From: Austropuccinia psidii | Lineage: Eukaryota; Basidiomycota; Pucciniomycetes; Pucciniales; Sphaerophragmiaceae | Length of the DNA: 64,000 nt | Direction: 5' to 3' | NCBI GenBank assembly: GCA_023105745.1 | Contig: JALGQZ010000005.1 | Span: 1,860,001-1,924,000 of the forward strand | Part shown: one piece after another, positions 44,854-57,253 of the stretch | How the letters are laid out: every line of letters starts with the position of its first letter | Numbering within the stretch: position 1 is the first letter of the stretch | The notes under the pieces: generated by a model | Databases searched by the model: none | What the model saw: only the letters and a program-made list of their open reading frames with translations | Told to the model about the DNA's origin: nothing | Position numbers and translations under genes: made by a program

Positions 44854-46409
44854 AGTGACTCTAGTGATTAAGAAAGATATTTATAAATTAAAATTAAATT
44901 TATATGATAAATTAATTTCAAAAGAATTATCTTGATTTTATTTCATTCTTTAAAATTGAAAATATAAAAAAAATAAAAAAAATAAAAAAAATAAAAAAAA
45001 TAAAAAAAATAAAAAAAATAAAAAAAATAAAAAAAATAAAAAAAATAAAAAAAATAAAAAAAATAAAAAAAATAAAAAAAATAAAAAAAATAAAAAAAAT
45101 AAAAAAAATAAAAAAAATAAAAAAAATAAAAAAAATAAAAAAAATAAAAAAAATAAAAAAAATAAAAAAAATAAAAAAAAAATAAAAAAAATAAAAAAAA
45201 TAAAAAAAATAAAAAAAATAAAAAAAAAATAAAAAAAATAAAAAAAATAAAAAAAATAAAAAAAATAAAAAAAAAATAAAAAAAATAAAAAAAATAAAAA
45301 AATTATATATATAAAAACCAATGAAAAAAGTTATTTTTATTCTTTTTGATTATTTTGTTTATTTGTTTTATTCATTCAAAAGATATAACAGAAGTTTTTA
45401 TGTGCAAATTGCCATATCTTATCACAAATAACACTCTTGAAAAAAGACTTATATTTATTTGGCTTTTTAGTGTTTGCAGACAACCCAGCAGAGGATAATC
45501 AAACCACTGTTGAGAGATTGGTGGAAGAAACTTGTCCAAGTTCTCCAACACCAATTGTCAATAAGAAAAAGAAAGCTAAGAAAGTAGTCTTTCTAGGACC
45601 CACTATTCAGGACTCTGAAGGTGAGTACCTCCTTTTTAATTGTCATAAAAGCTTTCTTGTGTTCTGAAATCTTTTTTTTTCTTAAATTTTCACTATGACT
45701 ACTAAAACAGGATCAGAATACTCCATCCAATCAGATGGAGGTGCAGTCAGAAGTAGAGCTGATCCCTCAAAAGGGAAAGGAAAGAGAAAAATCCCCAGTG
45801 GAACAGAATGCACACAAGTAAGTGCCATATCCAAAAGGCAAGTCCCAGATATTCCCATGATTTCTGAACCAGATATGGAACTAAGTATGAGTAACTCCAA
45901 CAGGGACAAATGACATTCAGAGGGCTCAAATAGACATTTATATGAGCCAGTAAAAGCAGTATTACACAGTGTACAAGGACACAGATTGGGAAATGTTGCC
46001 ACAAATCCACCAAGGAGTGATGAACCCCTGGCATATCCCGAAAAAATTCATCAAAGAGGAGGAAATAGTGCAATACTCCAATGGATGGAATCCACTATCA
46101 TCCAAGCCTCAAATCAAGAAGATGAAGGAGTATCATTCCAAAAAGAGGGAGGCAAGCAAGGAAGAAGCCCCAGTAGCTTCTACCAGAAAGCCTCAAGCCA
46201 ACCAACTTCCCCAAGAAGGGAAGAAGAACAAGAGAAACAATTGGAGGAAGCCATATTCCCCAAGTAACAGCATCCCAATAATCCAAAAAGATGCCAGGGA
46301 CAATGTCTTCAACATGCCCAGAACCTTGATGGAATTCAAGGACAAGGAGGAACAAAGATTGAGACAACCTCATTTCCCAATGAAATACCTTTGTCTCCTA
46401 ATTTTTTAA
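44854..46409 (+). pseudogene. Decayed spliced accessory protein gene of E
   Basis: Leader end near A44854 (TTTGA|GTGACT), acceptor TTTTTAG|TG at 45470, small exon 45471-45620 (Lys-rich), donor GAAG|GTGAGT, acceptor AAACAG at 45710. The overlapping frame (+1 to gag) keeps IDIY, GVMNPW, GWNPL, APVAST and NVFNMPRTLMEF (45969-46409), homologous with C and D. Stops near 45819 and 45954 and a junction one base out of phase show decay. Confidence 0.55.
44964..45302. repeat. Microsatellite of (A8T) units
   Basis: About 37 copies of a nine-base unit of eight A and one T, with a few ten-A variants, lie in the predicted leader intron of E. Open frames through it (poly-Phe/Leu on the minus strand) are artefacts of the repeat. 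Confidence 0.97.
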
Positions 46410-47763
46410 ATACTTTAACTGAAACCAAAAATATTACCTTACCTCTTGAAGACATTAAAATTAGTTTATTATCCTTACAAGAGATAAATAACAACTTATC
46501 AGTTTGAAAAACAATTTTTGTGCAAAATAAAAAAGAAATTGATAACATTAAATTTATGGTTGAAACTAATAAACCAAACATTTTAATTCACAATATTCAA
46601 AAATTAATACAAGGACAACAAGAATTGTATAAATACATAAAAGATATTAAAGAAAAAACTTTAACAATCAATTATGATGTGAGCATTGACAATTTAACAG
46701 AAAAATTAAACAAATTAAGTATTTCTGTTGAAAAATTTGAAGAAAAGACTTCATCACATCAAAAATTACTTCTAGACCATGTAGAAAAGAGTGAAAAAGC
46801 AAGAATTAATCTTAAGGATAACATTCAAAGTGAAATAAGACTTATTACTGAAAAAATGGATAAAATAAATGAGGCTAACTTAAATATGCCAAAGTTATCA
46901 ACTCATTTTCTGACATAAGAAGTCCTGTTAAGCCAAAAAAGAACATAACAAATCCATTCATGACAGACTTCAGCCATCAAGACAATAACCAAGTCTTAAT
47001 GATGGAAGCACCTAAATTAAAAGAATGGTCAAAATTCACAGGTGGAGGTGAACATGACCATATGTCATTCATTAAAACAATTGATATGTTACAAGAATAT
47101 TATGCCATACCAGATTCATTAATCACTTCAATATTAAATTCATTATTTGAAAAATCTGCAAAAAGATGGTATTATTGTATAAGATAGACCAATGGTAAAA
47201 ATACCTGCTCTTGGTGGAAAAATGATACAATCACCAAATGGGAAAATTATTCCTGGAGGTACAAAATAGAAAATTCATTTGAAAATTCCTTCTTTGATCC
47301 ATATAAGGATAAACCTTTGACTTGGGTCTTAAGACAAGCTTAATGGTTGAATTCACTGTACCCTGAAATGTCAGAAAAGATGGTGCACATAAAGATACTT
47401 AAGAAATGTGGAGGGGAATTAGAAAATTTCCTGAGAAGCAGGTGCATAGAACCATGCTCCACAGAATGATATATCAATGAACTGGAAGATATAGTGACAA
47501 GAACTAAGATGGGTAGAACTTGGGAAAAAGTGGACATCAAAAGTCCAAATAAACAATTCCTCGATAAAGATAAACCGACAGCACTTTTAAAGTCTAATAC
47601 ACCAACATTCATGAGCAAAGAAAATGCCGTAAATGTGGAGGTATTGGAAACTTAGGCAGTAATTGCCTTAAAAAAGCAAAGATCAATGAAATTGTGGAAA
47701 CAGAGGACCACAATGACAAAGATGAAGAATCATAATCTGAGAAAGACACTGAAGAGTCAGAAA
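45695..47763 (+). pseudogene. gag: Decayed gag of E
   Basis: The N-terminus MTTKTGSEYS matches C and D. The frame stops at 45911 (same place as in D, different codon), resumes, and carries a coiled coil (46520-46915), a capsid-like domain (47010-47480; WSKFTGGGEHDHMSF) and a knuckle remnant CRKCGGIGNLGSNC in which the His is Asn. Further stops and frameshifts are scattered (for example 47186, 47341, 47467). Confidence 0.8.
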
Positions 47764-47869
47764 CTTCTGAAAGTGATTAAATTAATATAATTAATGCACA
47801 AATTACAAATATTGATCTAATATATGAAGTATTAGATGTCAACTCAAACTTACCACAAGTAGGAATATC

Positions 47870-49612
47870 TGATACAAGCCTGACAAACATACAAGATGCC
47901 AAACTTTATAGAACCAAAGCAGAAAAAGGAATGGGATATACAGCTGGAAAGTCAAGTATAATCATTGTCATGGTTGAATACCAAGAGGAAAAAGTGAACT
48001 TGGATCCAGAGCATACAGTACATGTGTTGGTAAAGGTTATATGAAATCAATTGTACCAGATTGGGAAGAAAAACCTATACCAATACAAGGAGTCAAATTT
48101 AGTAGTGCCAGTGAAAGCATGAAGCACCTTGGAATAATTGACTTAATATCATTTTTTCCTCACCCTTCACAATGTATAATAGAGAAAGTGAAGTTTTCAG
48201 TAATGGACAACTGTACTAGCAACTACTTTATAATTGTGTATTATTACTTTTCAATTTATGGAATCAATATCTCAAATCAAAAAACAGATATTTTACCATA
48301 GGAGACAATAAGAGGCAAAAATTTGTGTCTTTAAATAGCAAAAAACAAATTACAGTCATAAAAAATTAAGAAAGAATACCATAAGAAGGTTTTTTCATAA
48401 GGGACCAACTTAAAGAGGCAGAATTCAATCAAGAATTAACATAAAGAATGAAAAAAATTGATTGACCTCTTATTCAAATATAAAAATGCCTTTGCAACTG
48501 ACAAAGAGCCACTAGGTGCCATTATTGGACATGAAGTAGACATTATGCTTAATTTAGAGAAACCTTATCCACCCCAGTTATGACAACCAGCTTACCCAGC
48601 TATCCCAGGAGCTAGAGAGGCCTTAGAGGTACACATTAAAGAATTAACGGACCTTGGGGTACTAAGGAAAGTAGGACATAATGAACAAGTATATGTCATT
48701 ACACCTGTCATTATTACTTGTCATAATGGAAAATCAAGGATGGTAGGGGACCTTAGAGCTCTAAATACCTATACTATCCCTTACAGACATCCAATACCCA
48801 GAATCCATGAGACATTGACACAATTGTCACAGGCTATGCCCATTACAGCCATGTACACTCTAAAGGTATTCAATCAAAATGTCTTTACAGACAATTATAA
48901 GAAGCTACTGAGAAATAGTTCAATGTGGGATATATGAATATTTGAGACTTTCATTTGGTATGAAAAATGAACCTTCCTATTATCAAAGGATGATTTACAC
49001 CATATTTCCTGAAGAGATATCAAAGGGATGGTTAATCATCTATGTTAATGATATCATACTTTTCTCATAAACTTGGGAAAGTCACTTAACAAGACTAGAA
49101 AGAGTACTCCAAAAGATAGTCTAAGTGAGTATGAAAATTTCTCTCAAAAAGTGTCATTTTGCATACAGTGAGCTAAATGCATCAGGACATGTTGTATCTG
49201 GACTAAGCTTGGGCATAGATAGAAACAAAGTAGCAGAAGTACTACTGAAGCCAATGCCACAAACCAAAAAAGAAATGCAATGATTTCTAGGATTTTCTGG
49301 CTACTATAGACAGCACATAAAGTACTTTTCAAGAGTAGCCAAATCCTTGTATAAACTCTGTGACCAACAGACAGTTCATGAAATGACCAAAGAAAGGGTC
49401 AAAGCATATGAGGCATTGAAAAATCCCCTCACAAACTCTCCATTTCTTCTAACACCAGATTGGAAACTACCTTTCAAACTATACATTGCTGCTTGTGGAG
49501 AAGGATTAGGTGCTGCACTTAACCAGACACAAATAATCAATGATAAACCTGTTGAAGGACCAATTTTCTTCATTTCAAGACAAATTAAGCCAACAGAAGC
49601 AAGGTATGGAGC
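47870..49612 (+). pseudogene. pol: Decayed pol of E, truncated in RNase H
   Basis: The protease site reads LDP before a one-base loss (48003-48011; C has LDPGAF). Reverse transcriptase is recognisable (48500-49200), but its active site is YVND (about 49040). RNase H starts [14 protein letters not shown] and ends abruptly at EARYGA, where element F begins. Many stops and shifts. Not functional. Confidence 0.8.
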
Positions 49613-50336
49613 TGTCACAGGGGCTCTTCTAAGTGAAGAGGGCCCTGCACTCAGTAAACTGGGACTTGCTTATGGAGGGCTCAGGATATGGTAAGAAAGA
49701 ATACACTTATGAGTTTTATGAGGTGAATTACTAAATGAAAGAATATAAGAAAGGAAGCAACAAATAATAAGAGTAAGAATAAAATAGCCAACCAGAAACA
49801 AGTCCAAGTCCACTGCTCAAACCTATCAGAATGGAAAGATAAGGGTTAATAAGGATATGGCAACCCAACTCATACTGTACAGGCAAAGAAAGAAAAAAAG
49901 GCTAAGACTAACTTCAAATCAAATAATTATAATACCCAAAATAAGAATAAGAATAATTGTAAAATAATAACTATACTAAACCAATTAACTGGGGAAAGGT
50001 CCCCAGGGGGAGAAAGAGGGGCTGTTATATGTGAGAATCACCAGCCCTGATCCAGACAGAGAATTTTCATGAGAAGATTTGATGATTGAATTGAGTCTGG
50101 CCAATACAGATCCTGTACAGATGTAAAGGATCTGTATAAGAGGATTGGTGGTATTGAGTGATCATAAAGTTTGGGGATGGTGTATCCAAACTGTATTGAT
50201 GGACCAGACTGTATGCATGTTTCAGAAAAAAAGATTGCTGAAGCCAAATGCTGATACACACAGTGGATTTGCTGGCTTGAGGTGTTTGAGTGGGTGTATG
50301 TATGAATACCCTTACCCCTGGTTAGTGGTTGTTACA
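49613..50336 (-). repeat. Element F 3' LTR
   Basis: The minus strand starts TGTAACAACCACTAACC and ends GCCCCTGTGACA. The ends match the B LTR (TGTCACAACCACG, GCCCCTGTGACA), but it is only half as long and lacks the GGCC-rich block. No gene. Confidence 0.8.
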
Positions 50337-51233
50337 TTATCCCCCTCTTGAAACTGGTGGGCTCCTGAACACCATAATACCCTGCCACAGCTGAGTGGCA
50401 TCTCAATATCCCCCCATTTTTTTTGAAAAAACTTCTTTTTAATTATATTTTCCTCTTGCCTATTCCTTAAAATCAGCCCTTTATTTTTTCACTGTCATAC
50501 TTGATTTAAATTATCTTCCCCCATCTTTTAACTTGAGTAAGTGATTTCCACTTCGAAATATGCTTCTTCTTTTAGATTCAGTCATTTACTTCCTTTCAAG
50601 GCATGGCCTTTGGGTTGTATCCCAAAATGAGTGCCATAAAGCTCTTCTGCTCAAAGGTTGATGGCCAATGAGTATATTTTCATATACCTCATTGTGAATG
50701 GGCCAAATTTATGTCTTGGCCCTTCTTGCCCTGATTAGAATCCCTTCAAAAAGTCTTCCAAGGGGGGGTCTTGTCCCCACTATCCCTGAAAATGCCTCAA
50801 AAATGGATTTGGGCCCAATTGGCCTCACCATTAATTTTGGGTCATGGCCCTTTCTATAGTGATTTTTGATCTTTTTGGCTTTAGGGCATTTCTTGGCCCA
50901 ATCTGGTCTTGGGCTGATTTGGGGTCCTACAGTCGGCGGTCCGTGGGCTGTGGGGGCTATTGGAGACCCCCAGGACCAAATTTGATGGGGCTTCAGGGGT
51001 CCCATGCAACCCTTAGAAGCGTCCAGGACCATAAAGCTTCTGACCTCCCCAAAGTTGTAGGGGAGGTCCTGGGTGGTGATTTCAGTCCAAAAGAGGCATG
51101 GACTCACCACCTTAAGGACTTTGAGGGGGGGCCATCATTGAGTTATGGTCCCTACTTCCTTGAGGGCATTTTCTTCAGACTTGAAGTGATTTAATCCCAC
51201 TTTTTGAATCTTCTTCTTGCATACTCCTCAGTC
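50337..51233. other. F 3' end, then GC-rich upstream region of the cysteine-rich pseudogene
   Basis: The first bases (TTATCCCCCTCTTG) are the F polypurine tract on the minus strand. TGGGCTCCTGAACACC then matches the 3' end of B and I internal sequence. From about 50640 the base composition changes to G/C-rich plus-strand sequence (GGCGGTCCGTGGGCTGTGGG) which I cannot assign; it may be an LTR or promoter of the gene that follows. Open frames in it are on both strands and not credible. Confidence 0.45.
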
Positions 51234-52443
51234 ATGAGTTCCAAGCTGACTGAACTCACTGCATATTCCCCTTCTGTACTGCCACCATCTGTCCTTCATG
51301 GTTCTAGAATTCTAAGTCAATTTTCTTCACCCTCAATGGCTTCTTCTGGTCATTTTGATCCCACCCAAACTTATGACGGTTACAAGGCAGTTGAAGTTCT
51401 TGATCCTGCTTGTACTGAATGTTTGGTGAAGGGAAAGGATTCTGTTTAACATTACAATCCCAGATCTTCAAAATTCCACTACTGCTTCATTGGGAAGAAG
51501 CCATGTGGCCATACTGGGAAGCAAGCTTCAAACATCAGGAGGTATACATGGATTAAGAAAGATGGGAATTTTGAAAAAGAGCTCCCAGTTTCTGAGGTTC
51601 CTACTCTTTATGGTACTTCAGGGTATTCTGCTTGTAAGTGAATTGATTCTCTTGCTTGAATGGATACTGATATCTTGATTGAGTGACTGGTTCTAGGCAG
51701 AGGGATGTGCCCAGGTGGACTAATGTTGGAGGGCCCATCCCAGTTGGTGGTAGGCCAATATACTCCAGCTCAGAAGTCCCAATTTCCAGGATCAACACTG
51801 AAGGCAGAGGGAAAAGAATAAGACGAATTTCTGATTCCCTGCCTGATCCGGATGCTGAAGGTAGTGATGAGTTGGATGGTGAAGAATTTGAGGTGGTGCC
51901 TCATTCTGCTGGTCATCCATCCAATAATTCTCCTTCCCAGCCTTCTGCCATGAGATTCTAAAGTCAAGTCATCCCCAGTACCCCTAGAGCTTTCCAACCC
52001 AGTCTTTCTACCATTCCTGCTTCACTACACTCCTCCCAAACCAGGCCTTCCTTGAATCAAGAAGTAAGACCATCCCCCATCCAACAGTCCAGGATCTCAC
52101 CCATAGTTACTTCACAACAGCTCCAACCTTTGGTCAGTACCAGTAGAAGAAGAGAAGAACTTTCTCCTTTGCCATTCCCTGCCGCTCAATTTTTTCAGCA
52201 TAGGGATCAATGACCTATCCGAGTTACCAGAGAAGATCCAAATACGGCAAGTGATAATCAGGATGCTGTGGCCAGGTTATTTAGGAGGGTTGATGGAAAT
52301 AGTAGGGAGGTGATTATGTATGCTAATGATAGGACTATCCAGGGACTGCTTCAGAGGAGATAGCTGCAAAGTTTTCCTGGTATGAAGATGAGTTGATTAA
52401 TCATTTTGAGAAAACCTTTGACTATTTGGGTAGAGATAACTAG
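51234..52443 (+). pseudogene. Decayed cysteine-cluster protein, probably gag-like of another retroelement
   Basis: From ATG 51234 the frame encodes MSSKLTELTAYSPS, then DPTQTYDGYKAVEV and CTECLVKGKD, stops at TAA 51447, and continues HYNPRSSKFHYCFIGKKPC: a cluster of Cys-x2-Cys and Cys/Cys that suggests a zinc site. A later frame (51683-51961) has RWTNVGGPIPVGGRPIYSSS and an acidic stretch. The end near 52443 reads LGRDN. Several stops and shifts. From memory, similar proteins recur in rust genomes, but I cannot verify this. It lies in F's 3' region on the opposite strand; followed by TTTGGGAGGGGATG, like a polypurine tract. Confidence 0.55.
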
Positions 52444-53153
52444 TTTCCTTTTCCTTGTTTGTGTTTGGTTTGACTTCTATCCCCACTCTTATAACTACTA
52501 AAATAAAAAATAAAAATAATTGGAACCTCCCAATACATCATTTGGGAGGGGATGCTGCTGTTCTTCAAAAAGAAATAAAAGAAACATACAAGCAAAGAAA
52601 AGAAAGAAAAAGAGATAAAAAGAGAGTAGAAAAAATAAAATAGAGAAATTCCTGAGGTTGTCCTTCTTGTGGTGAGTTGCTTGATTTTTGGCCAAGGATT
52701 GTCTGAAATATAAAAAAACAAGAATTTGATGCTTACAGAGTGGCCAAGGTGATGTTTTACAAGAAGTAGAATGCTCATGGATGCATACAAGGAGATGGAA
52801 CTTACTTTCATAACTTCCAATCCCCACCAAGCGCCATAAGCAGATAACTTTGCCATAATTGACTTTAAAGTAATGAATGTCTTGAATAAATATGATTGGC
52901 ATAAGTTGAAAAAGAATAGAAAAATAAAAGATAAAAAAGAAAGAAGGAATTTGGCCCCATCTTGATGAAAGGTCCAAATTTGAGGGTATTGATGTTGCAA
53001 GGCCTTCTGAATCTGTCCAAAGAATTGACAAGTGCTCACAAAGTGGCCAAGGGGATACTTACAACAACATTTGGGTAGAATACCCCCTTAAAGGTGCATG
53101 CCAGGAGAGTGACTTACTTTCATAACCTCTTCTCCCCACCAAGCATCATAAAA
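52444..53153 (-). other. F 3' non-coding region with the duplicated GTAAGT module
   Basis: The minus strand carries the two modules seen in B and I: about 53140-53045 (GAAAGTAAGTCACTCTCCTGG) and about 52830-52715. It also has GGCCACTTTGTGAGCAC. The part 52500-52660 is A-rich. No gene. Confidence 0.6.
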
Positions 53154-53580
53154 TCAAACCCTTGAGGTAATTGGACCAGGATTGTCTGAATACAATGAAT
53201 GGAAATCCTTGACAAGGTCTGGTGAGTTGGTAAGGTTGGAAGCTGGCTCCCAAGTTGTTCTTTCTGGGTCTTTTCTTAATCCTTTCCACTCTAGAAGATA
53301 CCATAATTTACCTCTTTTGAGATTTGAGTCCAGAACCTGAGCCACTTCCCATTCTTCTGGCTCCTCCACTAGAACTGGTAGTGGTGGCAATTGATTACAA
53401 TTTGGGATGCTTGACTGCTTTACTGGTTCTAGTAATGACACATGGAATACAGGGTGAGCTGACTTCTATTGCAAAGGCAACTGAAGGTGATAAGCATGAC
53501 TTCAAAGTGTCCCAGCCATCTTTCTGAAAGTTTCTTGGTTGGTCTTGTGTGTCTTGATGTTCTTGGAAGCTAGCCATACT
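53154..53580 (-). pseudogene. pol: F pol remnant: integrase C-terminus and chromodomain
   Basis: SLLEPVKQSSIPN leads to a chromodomain (EEPEEWEVAQVLDS, KLWYLLEWKGL, TTWEPASNL), homologous with B and I. Upstream bases to 53580 (GPF region) contain stops. Solo LTR G interrupts the gene at TTGTC (53581-53585). Confidence 0.8.
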
Positions 53581-53585
53581 TTGTC

Positions 53586-55763
53586 TGTGAGCCTGTCAGG
53601 TATGTATAACATACCCATAAGGCCACCAATAACTTCATACACAGTTAAAATTGTCTTCAACAGACTTTTTAATTGAATTTAAAATGAAAAATAACAAAAA
53701 ATGAGTATAACTTTTTTGGATAAACAAAGTTATAAATATTATGTCATTTTTGGATTCTACACCAAAAATAACCTAGGGTACATCCATACAGTGTTATACC
53801 CAAAAACACTTATTTCTTATGTTATTAGAAGGTTTAAGAATCTCACAGTACTAATGTAGCTTTTTAAAAATTTTTTAAAATTGTTAAATTTAAGCTTAAA
53901 TAAGCTTAAATAAGCTTAAATTTCAAGTTGCATAAGGTTTATGCAAACTTACCAAAATTTTAGTTAAAATTGAGGTGTGGTGTATATTTACTGAATTGGC
54001 TAAGGATTTTCCATACAGAATGTAAATCCTTCGTGAGCTCAATTTAAAAGGGTTTAAGGCCGTAGTATGGCTTTAAATAAATAAAAGGGCAAAATCCACG
54101 CAAAAAGGTGGGACAAAGGAAAAAGACCAAATAGAGCTGGGGTACCCAACTTTTTGGATCTGCAAGGATTCAATTAAGGTTGTCCACCTGTATTGGAGGA
54201 TTTTCAACCTTATTTAAACTTTAAGATTAGAGTTTGATCCAACATTAAAGTTTAAACTGGTTTTATCCCAATTTAGACAGGAATTTCAAGCTGTCAAAGG
54301 GTAAATACCAATATGCAGGCTTGAATTCAAGGGTTTAAGAACTGTCAAAGCTTAAATAAGCTTGAAACTTTAAGGTTTCAAGCATTAAAACCTTATCAAA
54401 ACTTAAGGTTTGGTGTGTATTGCTATTTTACGTGGAAAAATAGCAATAACTTCAAAAATTCATTAAAAATCCAATTCTTAATGGATTTTCTTGAAGATTT
54501 CACACAGCCTACAATTTAATATTATCTACATATAAGTTACATTTTAGGTATCTTTTATAAATAAACTTCCTGGGTAATTAGCCTGGAAATTTACTCTTTT
54601 AATTAAAGTTCAAAGAAAATTATAATTTCTTTAAAACTTAATTAAAAATTTATTTTAAGAGATTTCTGCTTGCAACTCTATTTTTAAGTTGTTCATGTGA
54701 TGAACTTTAATATAAATAAGTTTATTTATATTAAAAACTTGAAATAATTAGTTTAAATGAGGATTAAAGTTACATGGAGCTAAGAATAACACTGATACCT
54801 TTAAATTGGAATTAAAATTAAGTTACCTTAAGTTAAGAACTTTATTTTTAAGCGTTGTTTTTCAGTTTTGACCTTAGAACGCCCTCTATATCCATTATGA
54901 ATCATGAGAGCTGCTCTGAAGACATAAAAAGAGCCTTTTCATCACTGTTTTTGTCCATCATTCATTATCAATCCAATCATATTAGAAATTTAAACAGGTA
55001 AAGTTTTATTAAATATAAAATCTTATTATTAAAGTAATTCTTAATTTATTTTATTCTTTATTAATTAAAATTAAAGAATTGAAATCATAGAATTTAGATT
55101 ATTGTTGTAATCACCAATAATATGTTTTATTATATAAAATTATCATCTTAAATATCTTTTAAAAATCCACAAATTCCCCTTAAAAACTCTTTAATATTAA
55201 TTTTATCATAAACAGTTGTTTTATCTTTAAAATTTTTGATTTTTGGCGTGTTTTTAACTTATAATTATTATTTAATAGAATAACTGTTGTTGTTTGACTT
55301 GTTGTATTAAATAAATATTATAAGTAAGTTTTCTCTAAAGTTCTATATTTTTTTTATCTAGTATTAGTTTTTTTTTATATAGAATTTTTATTTTATAAGA
55401 ATTATTTCTGCACAGTTTGTGTTTAATTCTTTTATAAATAATATTTATATTATTTATAAGTGGTTAATATTCATATTTTCCACGTGTAATTGTCTCATTA
55501 AGAGCTTTACACTTCTTATTGTTATAACTGTCAGTGACTATAACAATAATAGAATAATTATAATTTATTATAATTATTATATATATTTTTATTATTATAT
55601 TTTATAATAATAATTAAACTTATTTTTTTATATAATTATTTTTAATAATTATATTTAAATTTGTGGTTGTAATATTTCATTATATTATATATTTCTACTG
55701 AGGACAGTCATAGTACTCTTGATTTTGCTACTATTATCAAGAGTTTCATAGACAAACCTTACA
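53586..55763 (+). repeat. Solo LTR G
   Basis: It starts TGTGAGCCTGTCAGGTATGT, ends TAGACAAACCTTACA, has no internal region and is flanked by TTGTC (53581-53585, 55764-55768), a perfect TSD. Its 2178 nt resemble the D and C LTRs in layout, with a TATA-like CATAAAAAG near 54926. A short tandem AAGCTTAAAT triplet lies near 53893-53925. Confidence 0.9.
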
Positions 55764-55768
55764 TTGTC

Positions 55769-55948
55769 TCAGGTTTGAAATCAGGTGGAATTGGCCTATT
55801 TCTATCGGCATACTTCTTTAATCTCCTTCTTGCTGAATCTAATTCTTCTTTGACAACTTGCTGTACTGATTGGAGTTTTCTTGATAACTTTCCAGCAGGT
55901 GAGTCTTGAGAAATATGGATTGAGTCAAAGCTGGTATTTCTTCCATGA
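55769..55948 (-). pseudogene. pol: F integrase fragment
   Basis: The minus strand aligns with I near 60233-60410 (region before the GPF module, including AGKLSRK and LQSVQQVV). It joins the fragment ending at 53580 once solo LTR G is removed. Element H cuts it at 55949. Confidence 0.7.
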
Positions 55949-57253
55949 TGTCACAGGGGCTCTTATGGAAGCAAGAGTGGCCTGGCACTCAGAATCAAGA
56001 ACTCAGTTGGAGGGCTCCAAAAGAATATATTTCCTTAAAGAAGAATAAAAGGTAAAGACAAGTATTCTAAAAGACAAAAAGCAAAGGAAGCCAATGTCCA
56101 GGATAATAACAAGCCAAAAGCCAAAGAGCCAAGCAAATGAATCCTCAACTCACTGTTTCAACCTGCCAGAAAGAACAATGGAATTAGTAAACAATATGAC
56201 CACCAATACCCACTGACAGGCAAAGAAGAAATGGTGCAAATGACTGAATTAAGATTATCAGTATTTACTTTAATAAGGTAAAAGAAAATAAGGATAAAAA
56301 TAAATCCAATATATTAATTAACTGGGGAAAAAGTCCCCAGGTGATGAAAGGTGGCCAGTATATGTGAAAGGCTGAAAGGCTGATCCTGGAAGGTGAGTAA
56401 CCTGGCTGTATTGTCTGAATTGGGCCAATACAGTTCTGACCATCTTTAGAAATGAACTGTGGGACTGAATTCCCATAGTGGAATATGAATTGGCCCAATT
56501 GGGCCAAGGCCATACAGGCTGCTTGATTACTACCTGTATAGACCAATTGAGGTGTTCAAGGGATTATTATTACTTGATGCCTTGACAATGACTGAAACTA
56601 TTGATTACCTCTGAGAATTTCCCTTAGAATAGTCCTGGTGGGAATTGACAACCCAACTCCTGCAGGGCCAGGTGGTTGGGGTCCTTGAATGGTCTTCTGG
56701 TAGCGGCCAGGGAATTGCCGGACTGAATAGCTGAAAAATCCTCCTTCAAAATTGGTGATGGATTTGGGACTTGATTAGAAATCACATAATTGGGTCCTGA
56801 AAGTGTCACCATTGAATTTCTGGGCAAAAATGGTGCATAATGGTATATTATACCATATATGCACTACTCCTGGTTCTTGAGTATGGAGTGAATTGAAGAA
56901 AGGGGAATCTTCCCCTGAACTGGAGGGGAATCCTTGCTTGGAGCTTATATGGTGGCCTCTGATGGTTTCCAGAGGCCATGGACTGATTTTATGGTTAATT
57001 TGGGTCCTGAGGTGGTTTTTGGCAATTTGGGGTTGATTGGGTTTTGTGGTCAAAAACTGGCTCAGGTGGGCCCACTGGCCTTTGGGGCTGATGTACAGCC
57101 CCCTTAGCCCCTTTTGGCCTCATTGGAATTGGGCCAAAAGGTGCCTAACAGTCCCATGGACAATGGGCCGTGGATTATGGCCCATGTGTCATAGAAGCCA
57201 TAGGGGGCCTAAATGGCCCAAACCCCCCTGATATAAAGGGTTGGGCCAAGGGC
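55949..57253 (-). repeat. Element H LTR (B family), cut by element I
   Basis: The plus strand starts TGTCACAGGGGCTCTTATGG, the reverse complement of the B LTR end. It follows the B LTR backwards, palindrome included (about 56832), to CCCTTGGCCC and stops at AGGGC (57249-57253), where I begins. The remaining about 330 nt, and whether H is solo or complete, lie beyond the window. Confidence 0.85.

Larger units (their letters stand above)
614..49612 (+). mobile_element. Element E: old Ty3/Gypsy element split by B and F
   Basis: E is reconstructed from a 5' LTR (about 614-1908 plus 43994-44679), a primer-site-like motif at 44680, decayed gag (45695-47760) and pol up to RNase H (to 49612). Element B is inserted in its LTR, and element F interrupts pol at 49613. 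The rest of pol and the 3' LTR must lie right of the window. Every frame carries several stops and shifts, so E is the oldest large layer. Homology of its proteins with elements C and D is clear along the whole length. The exact left end is uncertain because the terminal TG is mutated. Confidence 0.7.
49613..55948 (-). mobile_element. Element F: decayed B-related chromovirus (3' half visible)
   Basis: On the minus strand F has a 724-nt 3' LTR (49613-50336), a long 3' region and a chromodomain/integrase remnant (53154-53580, 55769-55948). Its 3' region holds a plus-strand cysteine-rich pseudogene; its integrase is split by solo LTR G; element H cuts it at 55949. Its 5' half lies beyond the window. 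GGAGC (49608-49612) should be its left TSD. Confidence 0.75.

Noticed and set aside
44950..45321. Minus-strand open frame rich in Phe and Leu
   Set aside because: It is only the translation of the (A8T) microsatellite.
49613..49694. Continuation of the E RNase H frame into [10 protein letters not shown]
   Set aside because: The protein similarity stops at EARYGA and TGTCACAGGGGC is an inverted LTR end, so the extra residues come from element F.
51234..52443. Host transcription-factor gene
   Set aside because: It is decayed, surrounded by retroelement sequence, and its cysteines do not match a known fungal DNA-binding domain; a repeat origin is more likely.
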